Notes under the pieces: generated by a model
Seen by the model: the letters and a program-made list of their open reading frames with translations, nothing else
What the model was told of the DNA's origin: nothing
Database searches by the model: none
Program-made: the position numbers and the translations under genes
IMG/VR virus record: IMGVR_UViG_3300025876_000020
Span: 1-64,000 of that record
Direction: 5' to 3' (one strand)
Source of the DNA: a virus
Length of the DNA stretch: 64,000 nucleotides
Shown here: positions 10,601 through 18,926 of the stretch, piece by piece
How positions within the stretch are numbered: the stretch's first letter is position 1
Layout: the number at the start of each line of letters is the position of its first letter

Positions 10601-10647
10601 AAAAGTTTAAGGAGAGTGTTTTCTAATATTTCAATTTTTTTTGCCAT
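7621..10647 (-). CDS. Tail fibre: tail-collar domain split by an RCC1 beta-propeller (1008 aa)
   Basis: Residues 10-60 (KLLVRRGTNTDRQQIILSEG, then GELGYTTDTERLYIGNG) match the N-terminal fold of phage major tropism determinants. Residues 205-262 are the first half of a phage tail-collar domain (QGWLVCDGQTY, then NFQVPDYRNKTLYG). Residues 310-735 hold seven or eight RCC1 units, each about 50 residues, such as LWTWGYNGYGQLGLND and IWSTGYNGYGQLGRGD. The collar appears to resume after them (SITGTVYVIKAI). The last 200 residues contain a PA14-like beta stretch (DDYFYVYVDDVLQGTYINYG). RCC1 blades usually form a seven-bladed protein-binding disc. Here the disc probably projects from the fibre as a receptor-binding head. 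No promoter box lies at the start, so it is probably co-transcribed with the 384-residue fibre gene upstream. Confidence 0.85.
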   Translation of the reverse strand: MAKKIEILENTLLKLLVRRGTNTDRQQIILSEGELGYTTDTERLYIGNGSDTGGIIVGNKFLGSDGGPAATFTEAVKGDMAFDSSSLSLCAFKGDGVWETVSTVNDGTVDAGDFNLGSIGESLEIDTEGRVALKATINIDKIDTRGFDYLDLPQNLKLGIPSYSFPTNSGANGNVLTTNGNGTLQWAPAGLPTTALFNTENGPVPVGCVIPFTSITAPQGWLVCDGQTYASVDYPDLYDTIGSSYGGDATNFQVPDYRNKTLYGTTSDPSNTADYSIVNGLSSDIDDSFASFGTKMQRVTNSTFYRTSFYISKDGNLFASGYGGGEEIMGDTRDYLAGFNKIQLPFTNANEKVVDYMAAGSDDPCVFVISDKGRIYSSGYNGHGELGLGNTTTRNKFQRVNGFGSNAKYFTVSVGQNNAAHCLVIDENDNLWTWGYNGYGQLGLNDESNRTSPVQVPLDFLTAGAKPVKVFAANNYSCSFLIDSNGDLYSCGYNDKGQLGHGNDNKLDQFKKVSSMVGRNVVDIAISNGTTTKSVYAITSDGSLYSCGFNGVGQLGIGNTTNKSTFQLVDLGGQQVQDISLSRDGSCSVMILTQDGTLRTWGHNNYGQLGTGNTVDYNSPQTPVGNPQNVVKIKGHDATYAFAAFLNEDGEIWSTGYNGYGQLGRGDKNQKTTFGKVRMSKGTVYKDFDLTGYNSKTAMIAVTDKNEIMAAGASDQFLTGDPYGNHETPRPILSRVTTPGEKSLVGGVTNSDVSITGTVYVIKAIPDEVLDTSLSVTDNLSATLDGIDQTLPFNYLNGDVEIGLQQDITLENIEVLGGIETNTLSSNSIQYSDGSIQTVAPETVPFWNVLCSNNQSRTTPAQMRTDRLSDPGDFNGEWSEISKGAINTGLNNAYHSSFNSLMYTMWVDNIGDDTDVTLYNFANDDYFYVYVDDVLQGTYINYGGERPRLVTIDITSGLHRIDIVKNDPPGGSNVFELLGDIIGGNIRFINDEPYPRSADESTEPDEIP

Positions 10648-10661
10648 GGTTAGTTAAATGT

Positions 10662-11816
10662 TTATGATGTTGGAGGTCTAAAGACTGGTATTGCTACAAC
10701 ACCTGTTGTGCCACCCATGTCCATTTGAATAAATCCAGCTGATGTTAGGCTGGCAATATATGTGGTACTACCTACCGTTGAGAGGGTATCAATAATTGTT
10801 TGATCATTATAATCGGTTTGATCTAACCCACCGTTAAATGCACCGCTAAGAAACGGAACATTAACTCCACCCGATATAACGGTTGTAACCGTGCTCTCTG
10901 CTGAGAGTGGTAGGTCTAAAGAGCTTGAACTACCAGCTAACCTACCGTATTGATCGAAGGTAATGCTATCAGTAGAACGTATCTCTTGATTACCGAGAAA
11001 TAATGAATCTATGGTTAGTATATCAGTAAATGTTGTATCCGGTTGTTCAACACTACTAATAGTGAAGAATGAAGCATCAACACCTTGTATTACCGTTTCT
11101 AGAGTCTCATCCAATGGACTAACGCGTAACCCTTTACCTATAAAAACAGAGCTCAAAGAGCTTGTAGAAACAACACCTAGTGGTATATCTGTTAGAATTA
11201 ATTTGTTTCCATTAAAGCCAAGATAGGAAGTTTCAACATCCAGCTCAATAACCTCCCCACTACCACCGGTCAGCCCTCTACCTATAGTCGTTGACGTTAT
11301 ATAGGTTTCATCAATACAGTCAAGTTTTAATTGTAGCGCGTTACTTGACTTCTCTATAGTCACATCATCAACGTTAATAGATAATCCGTCAGCTATACTA
11401 AAATTAATTCCACCCGTTGCTAGTACAATACTACTATCAATTTGTGTGGTTGTTATACAACTATCTTTAAGGGTAAGTTCGTTTTGAGTATTATATTCAA
11501 TAAAAACAGGATCAATCTTTGTACCTATAAACTCCCAATCAGCCTCTGTTATGGGAGTTGTAGAAGTAAGCCTATAAAGCTTACCATTCTCATAAACAAC
11601 ATCTCCCTTTGTAGCAGTGGATATTGATGTTCTTGGTTGATTAGAGTCATAAACTTTATTTCCTATAATATTACCACCAGCAGTTATACCATCACCCACC
11701 CATAGCCTACTATAATCGGTTGTATATCCTAACTCTCCTTGTTCGAGAATAGTGATAGATCTCTGACTATCAGTACCTCTTCTAACTTTTAGCTTTACTA
11801 TATCTACTTCTGGCAT
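10662..11816 (-). CDS. Tail fibre with Mtd-like N-terminus (384 aa)
   Basis: Residues 5-55 (IVKLKVRRGTDSQRSITILE, then GELGYTTDYSRLWVGDG) match the N-terminal module of the adjacent RCC1 fibre closely, so the two genes share an attachment domain. The rest is serine/threonine-rich beta sequence typical of trimeric fibre shafts (SLSSVFIGKGLRVSPLDE). No C-type lectin fold or variable region is visible. The ATG at 11816 lies 6 nt after the stop of a 15-codon leader frame that carries the promoter, so translation probably depends on re-initiation. The downstream fibre gene follows after 14 nt. Confidence 0.75.
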   Translation of the reverse strand: MPEVDIVKLKVRRGTDSQRSITILEQGELGYTTDYSRLWVGDGITAGGNIIGNKVYDSNQPRTSISTATKGDVVYENGKLYRLTSTTPITEADWEFIGTKIDPVFIEYNTQNELTLKDSCITTTQIDSSIVLATGGINFSIADGLSINVDDVTIEKSSNALQLKLDCIDETYITSTTIGRGLTGGSGEVIELDVETSYLGFNGNKLILTDIPLGVVSTSSLSSVFIGKGLRVSPLDETLETVIQGVDASFFTISSVEQPDTTFTDILTIDSLFLGNQEIRSTDSITFDQYGRLAGSSSSLDLPLSAESTVTTVISGGVNVPFLSGAFNGGLDQTDYNDQTIIDTLSTVGSTTYIASLTSAGFIQMDMGGTTGVVAIPVFRPPTS

Positions 11817-11822
11817 AATATT

Positions 11823-11870
11823 TTAAATTTGTAATAAAGCCGATATTTGGCGAGTAAGGTTAATCAGCAT
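11823..11870 (-). CDS. 15-codon leader frame before the fibre gene
   Basis: ATG at 11870 starts exactly 5 nt after an AATAAATA late box and encodes MLINLTRQISALLQI, ending in TAA at 11823-11825. The stop is in frame with the fibre start at 11816, six bases on. It may be a leader peptide that couples translation, or an N-terminal extension cut by a stop codon. Only the promoter geometry supports translation. Confidence 0.4.
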   Translation of the reverse strand: MLINLTRQISALLQI

Positions 11871-11875
11871 ATGTA

Positions 11876-11883
11876 TATTTATT
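11876..11883 (-). promoter_or_regulatory. Late promoter box AATAAATA
   Basis: The box ends 5 nt before the leader ATG at 11870 and 59 nt before the fibre ATG at 11816. Confidence 0.6.
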
Positions 11884-11923
11884 ATATAAATATGCTTTTC
11901 TACTAAAATAAATGAAGTAACTT

Positions 11924-12451
11924 CTACTCAGAATTAATTTGTATATTACTACTTAATACATTAAGATGATTAGGTATCATATAAACCAGCCATGTCTGCT
12001 TAGAGCTAACAGTTGATATTTTATGCAATTTAGTTGGACTAAATTCAATAGCATGATACTGTGGTACCTTATATAGCTTATCTGCAATAGTTATATAGTT
12101 ACCCTTAGTTAAGGCTATAGAGAAAAACTTACCAACAGGCTTGTATCCAGATTTTTCGTTCCAGCAATCCTGCAGGTCTAGAAAATCCGTAGGTTGTAAT
12201 TGTAATATATAGTGCACTAGTACGTACTCCCATATATTAAGCTTAGTAGATATGTCTTTAATTTTTTTATATAAATTAATATCTTTTAAGAATCGTGATG
12301 TTCGAATATACTCATATTCCGACAACATACCTCGTTCCGCACTACCACCTGTTCTTCTACCAACACTGATAGCGCGCTTGAAGCCAGCACTATTACAAAA
12401 ATCTACAAAATCATCCAAATCATCTGCAGCATAACTAACATCATATATCAT
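11924..12451 (-). CDS. Hypothetical protein, possibly a degenerate cupin/2OG-type fold (175 aa)
   Basis: The C-terminal half alternates strands and turns (FFSIALTKGNYITIADKLYK, then HAIEFSPTKLHKISTVSS, then QTWLVYMIP). The order resembles the end of a double-stranded beta-helix oxygenase, where a distal histidine (here in LHKIS) precedes the last strands. No H-x-D pair is visible, so it may be inactive or unrelated. Its ATG overlaps the stop of the upstream oxygenase gene (ATGA), so the two are co-translated and probably work together. No promoter box was found in front. Confidence 0.6.
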   Translation of the reverse strand: MIYDVSYAADDLDDFVDFCNSAGFKRAISVGRRTGGSAERGMLSEYEYIRTSRFLKDINLYKKIKDISTKLNIWEYVLVHYILQLQPTDFLDLQDCWNEKSGYKPVGKFFSIALTKGNYITIADKLYKVPQYHAIEFSPTKLHKISTVSSKQTWLVYMIPNHLNVLSSNIQINSE

Positions 12452-13011
12452 AATGGTATACCGTATAAAAATATCGCACTATAGCGTAACGAGTTGGTAG
12501 GCGGTACCCAGTGAATGGGTGTTGTACCGCTAAATAAATACCCCCTACCCTTTACATCAGAAAAAGACCTCGTCATACCTAAGCTATCAGATTCCTCAAC
12601 ACTTATATTATTATAATACGCATCTGGATTACCAAATAAGAGGTAATTTTTATCATCGGTCTGTAGAGGTACAGTAACCGTATAAAGTGATAATCCTTTA
12701 TCTTTATGTGGTGGTATAAAATGACCTTCTTTATACTTATTTACCTGAACTTCGATCGGCTCGAAGCCCTTAACCAATTTATTTGCAAATAACCTATCCC
12801 ACTCCTTAGGGTAGCTACTGGGTATATATCCAACCGACTCGTAGTTACCTAAATCATTCTTAAGACCGTAATTAGGAACAAACTTTGACCTATCGTTCAT
12901 AGGCCTTGAATTAGCGATCTTTATTATATCATCACACTCATCTTCTGAAAGAAAATCTTCAATAACCTCTAGCCTGTGAGAGATTTTATCTAGATGGTTC
13001 TTATAGTCCAT
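12448..13011 (-). CDS. 2OG-Fe(II) oxygenase, prolyl 4-hydroxylase-like (187 aa)
   Basis: The iron triad is visible: H102-x-D104 in IPPHKDKG and distal H167 in TTPIHWVPP. R176 in NSLRYSAIF is placed to bind the C5 carboxylate of 2-oxoglutarate. The N-terminus (VIEDFLSEDECDDII) is the usual opening of P4H-type enzymes, and the length is normal. Known members hydroxylate proline or other residues using 2-oxoglutarate and oxygen. T4-like marine phages often carry such genes among structural genes with unknown targets. Placement inside the fibre cluster suggests a virion or fibre protein as substrate, which is inference. Confidence 0.85.
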   Translation of the reverse strand: MDYKNHLDKISHRLEVIEDFLSEDECDDIIKIANSRPMNDRSKFVPNYGLKNDLGNYESVGYIPSSYPKEWDRLFANKLVKGFEPIEVQVNKYKEGHFIPPHKDKGLSLYTVTVPLQTDDKNYLLFGNPDAYYNNISVEESDSLGMTRSFSDVKGRGYLFSGTTPIHWVPPTNSLRYSAIFLYGIPL

Positions 13012-13014
13012 ATA

Positions 13015-13662
13015 TTAGTTATGGTGACCCGGTTGATCCGCATCATTACGTGGGTCTTCATGAGGTAGGACTGAACCAGCCGGCCCATACTCTTCGTGTA
13101 GGCCACCATCCAGCTGTCTGGAAAGATCCTCCCACGCGTCACGCCTTGTCTTAAACTGAAAACTATCATCTGCCTTATACGCCTCTTTAAATTTAGCATT
13201 TGCTTCTTTACGTGCGCCAATAAATGTTAACATATCATTAAGTTCCTTTACCTCTTCACCCTCTATACCATTAACATCAGCTAGTTTTTGAACTACATTA
13301 GCAATAATATTTAACTGTGAGTAGTAGGGATATGACTGTACTATAACCATACCAGCCTGTACATCAATATCTTCTTCTAAGATTGTTGTTGGTATGTCTT
13401 CTTTAGGTATAATATTACCGGTATCATAATCACCACCGTTCCATGCATGTGTCTCGGAATTAAAATTCACTACCCTATATTTATAATGTGTAGATTGGTC
13501 AGGTTTGTTAATTGGATTAGACACCATCTCGCTCATAAAAGCACCTGACGCTTTGTTAAATACAAGAATTTTCTCGTGGTTATTACTATCTAAAACTGCT
13601 TTTAATTTGTCTCCTATATTATCATTCTCAGGATCATATGTAACTATTTCTCTTTCTTTCAT
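13015..13662 (-). CDS. Hypothetical protein in the fibre cluster (215 aa)
   Basis: An acidic, mostly soluble protein. Residues 1-60 are mixed alpha/beta (KAVLDSNNHEKILVFNK), followed by beta-type sequence around HYKYRVVNFNSETHAWNGGD. A helical stretch lies at 110-180 (NIIANVVQKLADVNGIEG), and the tail is flexible and rich in H, D and P. It resembles fibre-assembly chaperones in size and position only. The stop is 3 nt before the ATG of the oxygenase gene, so they form one operon. No clear promoter box was seen; an ATTAAATT sequence about 9 nt upstream is a weak candidate. Confidence 0.6.
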   Translation of the reverse strand: MKEREIVTYDPENDNIGDKLKAVLDSNNHEKILVFNKASGAFMSEMVSNPINKPDQSTHYKYRVVNFNSETHAWNGGDYDTGNIIPKEDIPTTILEEDIDVQAGMVIVQSYPYYSQLNIIANVVQKLADVNGIEGEEVKELNDMLTFIGARKEANAKFKEAYKADDSFQFKTRRDAWEDLSRQLDGGLHEEYGPAGSVLPHEDPRNDADQPGHHN

Positions 13663-13687
13663 TGTAAAATTAATTTAATATTTAACA

Positions 13688-14710
13688 TTAAGATGCTGAA
13701 TTCCATCGTTCAACTAGGTTCCATGTTTGATTATCATAGTTAGTACCGCTAATTCGATACATAAAAATATAATCTAGATTTCTATAACCAGAACCATTAC
13801 CCCACGAATAATAGTTATGATACTGACACTGCGCCATCACATAATCACCATTCCTTAAATTATCACCATTTACATTCCTAAATTGACTCTTAAGTTTATC
13901 AACTTGACCAGCAGTGGGGTTTGAGTTAGTTGGTGTTCTAAATAAATTATATGCGCTTAAAAAATGTAAAACTCCCTGTCTATCTGGATCCCTCCACTCA
14001 CAGTGACCATCCGCTCCTACCAATGTTAATATTCTACCCGGTACACCGTACCCAGGAATCTGAAGCCGTAGTGAACCGTTAACATCCAAAGTTTGCCAAC
14101 CACGAGAATACCCTCTACCAATCGATAGTCCTGTACGGTTAATAGTAGCTGTTACCTGCCTACCACCAGCACCATCCTGTGTTTCAAAATGTATATAATC
14201 ATTGCTATATAGCCTTAATGAATCCTGCGTACCTATACGGTAAGCATCAACACCTACATCTGGAAGACCGTCACCGCTGTCCCTACCCAGTAAAATCGAA
14301 CCATATACCCTGAAATTTTGATCACTTTGAAAGGCGCCAGCTATCTTCCGATTTGAATACCCACCTGTCCATACCTCTAGCCCGTTATTAGGAGTCTTAA
14401 CAATACGGCAGTCGAAGTCTACGGAGCTATTACCCTTAAAGTCAATATAAGGGTCTTTACTCTCAACGTCTACTAGTTCGATAGAGCCTTCATTTGCGTT
14501 CAAAAATACTCCTGTATTACTAGCATCTTTAAAGGTAGCGTCACCCTTTACCTGTATACTATTAATACCAACACTTAGTGCGGTCTTAGTACCCACACCA
14601 TCATATAAAGCTTCCGTTATACCGTCCGTTCTTAGCGCCTGCCCTCTTGCGTGCAAAACACCTTTATACGTGTCACTTATATTTGTATCTGTAAGTTTCT
14701 TTGATGCCAT
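13688..14710 (-). CDS. Tail fibre protein (340 aa)
   Basis: A beta-rich fibre with the segment PYIDFKGNSSVDFDCRIVKT followed by GLEVWTGG. The same pattern (D-F-K, then D-x-R-I, then L-x-F/V-x-x-G-G) occurs three times in the 1018-residue fibre at 40593-43649, so the two share a shaft module. The C-terminal 100 residues (HFLSAYNLFRTPTNSNP, then NYDNQTWNLVERWN) look like a globular tip. The N-terminus (KLTDTNISDTYKGVLHARGQ) is typical of virion-bound fibres. It lies directly after the baseplate genes in transcription order, consistent with a fibre attached to the wedge. Confidence 0.7.
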   Translation of the reverse strand: MASKKLTDTNISDTYKGVLHARGQALRTDGITEALYDGVGTKTALSVGINSIQVKGDATFKDASNTGVFLNANEGSIELVDVESKDPYIDFKGNSSVDFDCRIVKTPNNGLEVWTGGYSNRKIAGAFQSDQNFRVYGSILLGRDSGDGLPDVGVDAYRIGTQDSLRLYSNDYIHFETQDGAGGRQVTATINRTGLSIGRGYSRGWQTLDVNGSLRLQIPGYGVPGRILTLVGADGHCEWRDPDRQGVLHFLSAYNLFRTPTNSNPTAGQVDKLKSQFRNVNGDNLRNGDYVMAQCQYHNYYSWGNGSGYRNLDYIFMYRISGTNYDNQTWNLVERWNSAS

Positions 14711-14719
14711 ACTCTATTA

Positions 14720-14727
14720 TATTTATT
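14720..14727 (-). promoter_or_regulatory. Late promoter box AATAAATA
   Basis: The box ends 9 nt before the ATG at 14710, giving a short leader at most. Confidence 0.5.
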
Positions 14728-14763
14728 ACAGAAGGTACAATTTCAATCAATTACTTACGACAA

Positions 14764-17085
14764 TTATGGTATAGGTAAAGACTCACTTTCTTGTGGTAAT
14801 TCACAGTCCATTAATCCCAAACCATCATATAGAGAGTTAGAAAATATATGCGACATAATACCATTAGGTTTTGACCACTCCTTATATGTATACGAACTAT
14901 TAATAGTTGTATTATTATCTTTAAAGTTAATAATAGAATTATCGACATCGGTCTTTAAATAGCTACTCTTATAGTAAAACTTATACACATCAAATATTGT
15001 ACCATCTTTATCCGGTGTTATTGGCCATCCCCAAGTATCATTATAATCACTAAGCTGGTAGTATTTAGTATAAGGTGAAAAGATACCATCCATATTATAA
15101 TCACCCTCTAAACACATATGAAAGTACTCATTTTCAACCAGTATAGATGTTGATGTTTCTGTTGTTATAGGTGTACACGTCAAAAATCTAAAGCATGTTG
15201 TTAACGTATCTGACCCTTTAGGTATATCAAAGTAAAATGTTTTAAGTTGAGGTGGCTGACTCGCACTTAACGGTAGGTTTGAGTTGAGAGTTGTCCATCT
15301 ACCACTATATTTCTCGAAAGCTACAATATTTTGATTTTCAAAAACCGGCCCGTCTTCAGGGATAGGACTACACCTATCTAAACCGTAAAAGTCGTCCTGC
15401 ATATAACCGAAAGAGTTAAAGTCCTCCCTATTTTGGTTAATATTACCGAATAGTCTAGACTGACTTATTGACAGTAGGTCCATAAGTCTTTTAATTTTAG
15501 GCGGTAATGAGTATGTGTTTATTCTAGGTAGATTTACAGTATATAATATAGATGCTAGCTGGTCAATATTACAGTAATCTATAACAGTGTTATTATTAGT
15601 AAAGTTCTGTATCTTTTCATATGTACTCTTACCTATTGAATCTTGAGCTGAATCAATATTACCAAATATACCACCTAAGAAGTCGTTTAGTAATATTTTA
15701 GTATCATCAAATAATGGCTGCTTAGCAATATCGCTAAAAACATCACTAAAGTTAACATCTTCACCGTATTTAGCTACAATATAATAATCTTTAGGAAATA
15801 CGCTAAATGTATTACTTTGACCTGTTATAGTCGTACCGTTAACTGTAGTTGTAGCAGATATATATACGTCCTCAATTACTTCATCAGTATCTATATAAAA
15901 ATACCCCTTAAAGAAACCACCGGCATAGCCAGCATAAGAATCACCAGCTACCAAAGAACTAGATAGATCGTTAAAATCGGAGTAGAAGTTAGCATCGTAT
16001 GTTGATACACCATCTGTTAACGTTATGTCTACTTGCAAGTGATCACTATCTGGATGTGGAGATATGTCCATTATAGGCAGCGACTTATTCGTGAATCTTT
16101 CGTTATCTTTTAGTTTAATAACAAAAGAAGACTTAACACAAGAGAATTTAACAGGGTTAATATCAAAAGCATCTAAGATAATATCATCACCATCAATACC
16201 GTTTGAAGTTATAGTCATCTCTTCAACATCCAGGTTCTCTGCTATGGTGGCGCTTACACCGTAGTCCGTTGTGTTTGTAAATTCACCTATAGACCCTTGC
16301 TCAAAACCAAATAGTAAATTAAAATCACCAGGTATATCGCTTCTAAAGTATATGTCGTTCTTACTTGATAGACCTGCTTTAGTAGATGTATTATTAATAG
16401 GCTCAATAGATGTTACTAGCTCTTCATCTATTATTGTAACGTATATACTATCTTGGGTTGATATATTTACTGAACTGACTTGTAGGTTTTCTGTACCGTT
16501 AATTTTCTGTATAAAAGTATAAGATGGTAATAGGTGACCATAAGTCCGGTTAACACTCCCAGTTAAAAAGTAATCATAATCCTGATTAAAGGTAAGAGGT
16601 TCTGCGTAACATAGCAACTTAGGAGTATCACCACCGTTTTCATTAATGGCTCTAATGGAGTTATACTGTACTAATGTAATTGGATTTTTAACTTCACCGG
16701 TTAAATGTAGTATATCTTCTGACGTTGATATTTTAACACTATCTGAGATATAATCATACACATCTACTTCAACAGAAAACGTATTGTAATAACCATTACC
16801 TAAATTATCGTAAATGTATGATCTAACCTTATATGTACCAGGCTTGGTGTATGCATGTACTCCTGTTATAGCCTCCGACTTTGTACCATCACCATAATCC
16901 CAGACAATTCTCTTATCTGAAAATTCTGGCGGCCACTGCTCACCAACCGCAGGTCTAAACGTCATTGGGTAGTTGTCTAGAGCATACCCGGTTAAAGTCT
17001 CTTGGTTTGTAGCACCAGCTACTGTATAGTAAAAGGTATACTCAAACTTTACTTCACCAGATGAGTCTAATTCATTTTCCGCCAT
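14764..17085 (-). CDS. PKD-domain baseplate/tail protein (773 aa)
   Basis: Residues 60-110 form a PKD domain, with WDYGDGT, then HAYTKPGTYKVR ending in IYD. The middle is beta-rich. Residues 480-560 turn helical (ILLNDFLGGIFGNIDSAQ, then KIKRLMDLLSISQSRLFG). It follows gp6 in the wedge operon, the place occupied by gp7 or gp8 in T4, but no residue match to those could be made. PKD domains usually mediate protein or glycan contacts. I call it a baseplate-associated protein by position, with the exact homologue unknown. Confidence 0.7.
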   Translation of the reverse strand: MAENELDSSGEVKFEYTFYYTVAGATNQETLTGYALDNYPMTFRPAVGEQWPPEFSDKRIVWDYGDGTKSEAITGVHAYTKPGTYKVRSYIYDNLGNGYYNTFSVEVDVYDYISDSVKISTSEDILHLTGEVKNPITLVQYNSIRAINENGGDTPKLLCYAEPLTFNQDYDYFLTGSVNRTYGHLLPSYTFIQKINGTENLQVSSVNISTQDSIYVTIIDEELVTSIEPINNTSTKAGLSSKNDIYFRSDIPGDFNLLFGFEQGSIGEFTNTTDYGVSATIAENLDVEEMTITSNGIDGDDIILDAFDINPVKFSCVKSSFVIKLKDNERFTNKSLPIMDISPHPDSDHLQVDITLTDGVSTYDANFYSDFNDLSSSLVAGDSYAGYAGGFFKGYFYIDTDEVIEDVYISATTTVNGTTITGQSNTFSVFPKDYYIVAKYGEDVNFSDVFSDIAKQPLFDDTKILLNDFLGGIFGNIDSAQDSIGKSTYEKIQNFTNNNTVIDYCNIDQLASILYTVNLPRINTYSLPPKIKRLMDLLSISQSRLFGNINQNREDFNSFGYMQDDFYGLDRCSPIPEDGPVFENQNIVAFEKYSGRWTTLNSNLPLSASQPPQLKTFYFDIPKGSDTLTTCFRFLTCTPITTETSTSILVENEYFHMCLEGDYNMDGIFSPYTKYYQLSDYNDTWGWPITPDKDGTIFDVYKFYYKSSYLKTDVDNSIINFKDNNTTINSSYTYKEWSKPNGIMSHIFSNSLYDGLGLMDCELPQESESLPIP

Positions 17086-17090
17086 ATACT

Positions 17091-17098
17091 TATTTATA
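17091..17098 (-). promoter_or_regulatory. Late promoter box TATAAATA
   Basis: A perfect T4 late box that ends 5 nt before the ATG at 17085. It sits between the gp6 stop and the PKD gene. Confidence 0.7.
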
Positions 17099-17099
17099 A

Positions 17100-18926
17100 T
17101 TAAACTCTACGTATGCTTAGTTTATTAAGAATGTTTGAAATATCATAAAAATAAGCATACTCAAAATCCTTTAACTTATAATCCCTAGCCAATACCGTAC
17201 TATCAATATTTCTATAATCAGGATTCCAAATTACAAAACTCAAGTTGGGTGTAACATTATTACCGTTAACTGTCTCTAATCCCTCAACCCCATCAATGTT
17301 TAAAATATCACGTGTTATTGCGGCAACATCAATAACATCACCTAACTGTACGTCCTTGAAGTAGGATTCAATAATTTTAGATACTCTGCTTTTAATAGAA
17401 GTGTCGTTAATTGCAACATTCCGATCAACTGTAACTCTAAGCTTAGAATTAGTAATAACACTATCAACCGTGCTAGTATTGTTAATCTCACCTACACCAA
17501 AACTAAACGCTTTAAAAATAGGGTCTGATACAACTACGTTATGAGTTATGTCTTTTTTAACATTACAGAAGTTAATGATCGATCTCTTCTGACCTTCGTT
17601 TAAGTAGTTCGGAATTTTATCATCTATAATAGCCTCATTAGATCTAACTGCATAAACGTATATATTATTAAAGTTAGTCGATGTAGAGAAGTTGACTTGA
17701 GATAATAACGTCCTAGCATCATCTATACCTCGTTTAACACCTATATTATTAAAGTAAAATAATACTTGTGACGTATAATCCTCATTAGATAATACTTTAA
17801 CCGGTTTTGCAATGTTACCGAAGTTACGTGTTATTTGTGCGGCATAATCTGCCTTAGTAACTAATCTATCCTGCGTTGAAAATATACCTGGAGCGTTCTG
17901 CTTTATTTCTTCAACGGACTCAGCAGCTTTAATAGGTGTCGAGCTGTGTTTATTACTCACACTCAGGTTTTCAATTGTAGTTGGTGTAATAAGATTCTGT
18001 TCTGTATACAATTCATTTAACACCCCGTCAAAATCTGGTGATGTATATAATCCAAAACTCTTACCACTAGTAGCACCTGCACCTACAACAGCAGACTCAT
18101 TATCTGATTCTAAGTAAAACACTACCACTCTATCATTACCATTTAATGTTTGCCCGTTATTACCATCACCAAACTTAAACTCGTAGTTACCCTCAGAGTT
18201 AAACCGCTTTTCATACTTCTTATTGGTAGGATTCTCTAAATATAGTGATGCAGTCTCGGTCCACTCTGACCACCTACCCGTAAGACTATTACGTACATAT
18301 ATAGAAAAGGTATTATCTGCTACAAATTTTTCATCACTTACAGATCTAGCAGATTTAATCACCTGACTTGAAGTGTAAGTATCTATTAGGGTGATCGTTT
18401 CATATTCCTCACCGTTTGCAGTGAAAATAGCCTCTTTAAGAGAGCCTTGATGTAAACTGTTGTAGTTTAATTGTAAAAGCTCTGTAGAGTTATCTGTTAC
18501 CTTTTCAAATGTAATATCCTCTAAAGAGTAGTACGATACACCACCAACATTAATATTACAAAATTTAGGTAATGTATATACGTCAGATAATATATTATCG
18601 GCTGTAATATCTACGGCTAAAATTGATGTTTGATCACCTAATGGCTTATACCCAATATTAGAAACCAACTTATTCATGTTCTCATATATTGTAGCTGTGG
18701 TTAAGGTACTCTCATTGGACGTAGTGTTTAGGTAGAATAAAAGCACGTGATACATATACGCGACAACATCAATAACTGCGTTGAAGTTTGAACCCTCAAA
18801 GTTTTGATCTGTAAATACTTCATTTTCGTTTAAACGATCAATAATTAGGTTTTTAAGTGAGTTTGCATCGAAACTCAAATAAGCGTCTTTCGGTAGTTTA
18901 AAGTCTGTAAATTTTTCTAAGCTCAT
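17100..18926 (-). CDS. 6: Baseplate wedge protein gp6-like (608 aa)
   Basis: The N-terminus (FDANSLKNLIIDRLNEN, then FNAVIDVVAYMYHVLLFYLN) matches the conserved helical opening of T4 gp6, and the length compares with about 660 residues in T4. Later parts carry the gp6/J-like features, including a KADYAAQITRNFG segment in the middle and the QLGDVIDVAAITRDILNIDG region near the end. Gp6 dimers form the inner ring of the baseplate that drives the change from hexagon to star. Its ATG overlaps the gp25 stop (ATGA), as expected for coupled wedge genes. Confidence 0.85.
   Translation of the reverse strand: MSLEKFTDFKLPKDAYLSFDANSLKNLIIDRLNENEVFTDQNFEGSNFNAVIDVVAYMYHVLLFYLNTTSNESTLTTATIYENMNKLVSNIGYKPLGDQTSILAVDITADNILSDVYTLPKFCNINVGGVSYYSLEDITFEKVTDNSTELLQLNYNSLHQGSLKEAIFTANGEEYETITLIDTYTSSQVIKSARSVSDEKFVADNTFSIYVRNSLTGRWSEWTETASLYLENPTNKKYEKRFNSEGNYEFKFGDGNNGQTLNGNDRVVVFYLESDNESAVVGAGATSGKSFGLYTSPDFDGVLNELYTEQNLITPTTIENLSVSNKHSSTPIKAAESVEEIKQNAPGIFSTQDRLVTKADYAAQITRNFGNIAKPVKVLSNEDYTSQVLFYFNNIGVKRGIDDARTLLSQVNFSTSTNFNNIYVYAVRSNEAIIDDKIPNYLNEGQKRSIINFCNVKKDITHNVVVSDPIFKAFSFGVGEINNTSTVDSVITNSKLRVTVDRNVAINDTSIKSRVSKIIESYFKDVQLGDVIDVAAITRDILNIDGVEGLETVNGNNVTPNLSFVIWNPDYRNIDSTVLARDYKLKDFEYAYFYDISNILNKLSIRRV

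Noticed and set aside
10247-10657. Plus-strand frame of 136 residues opposite the RCC1 fibre
   Set aside because: Antisense to a well-supported collar and Mtd-like N-terminus; low-complexity S/P/L make-up.
7621-11816. Diversity-generating retroelement suggested by the Mtd-like N-termini
   Set aside because: No reverse transcriptase, template repeat or variable region was seen; only the N-terminal attachment fold is shared.
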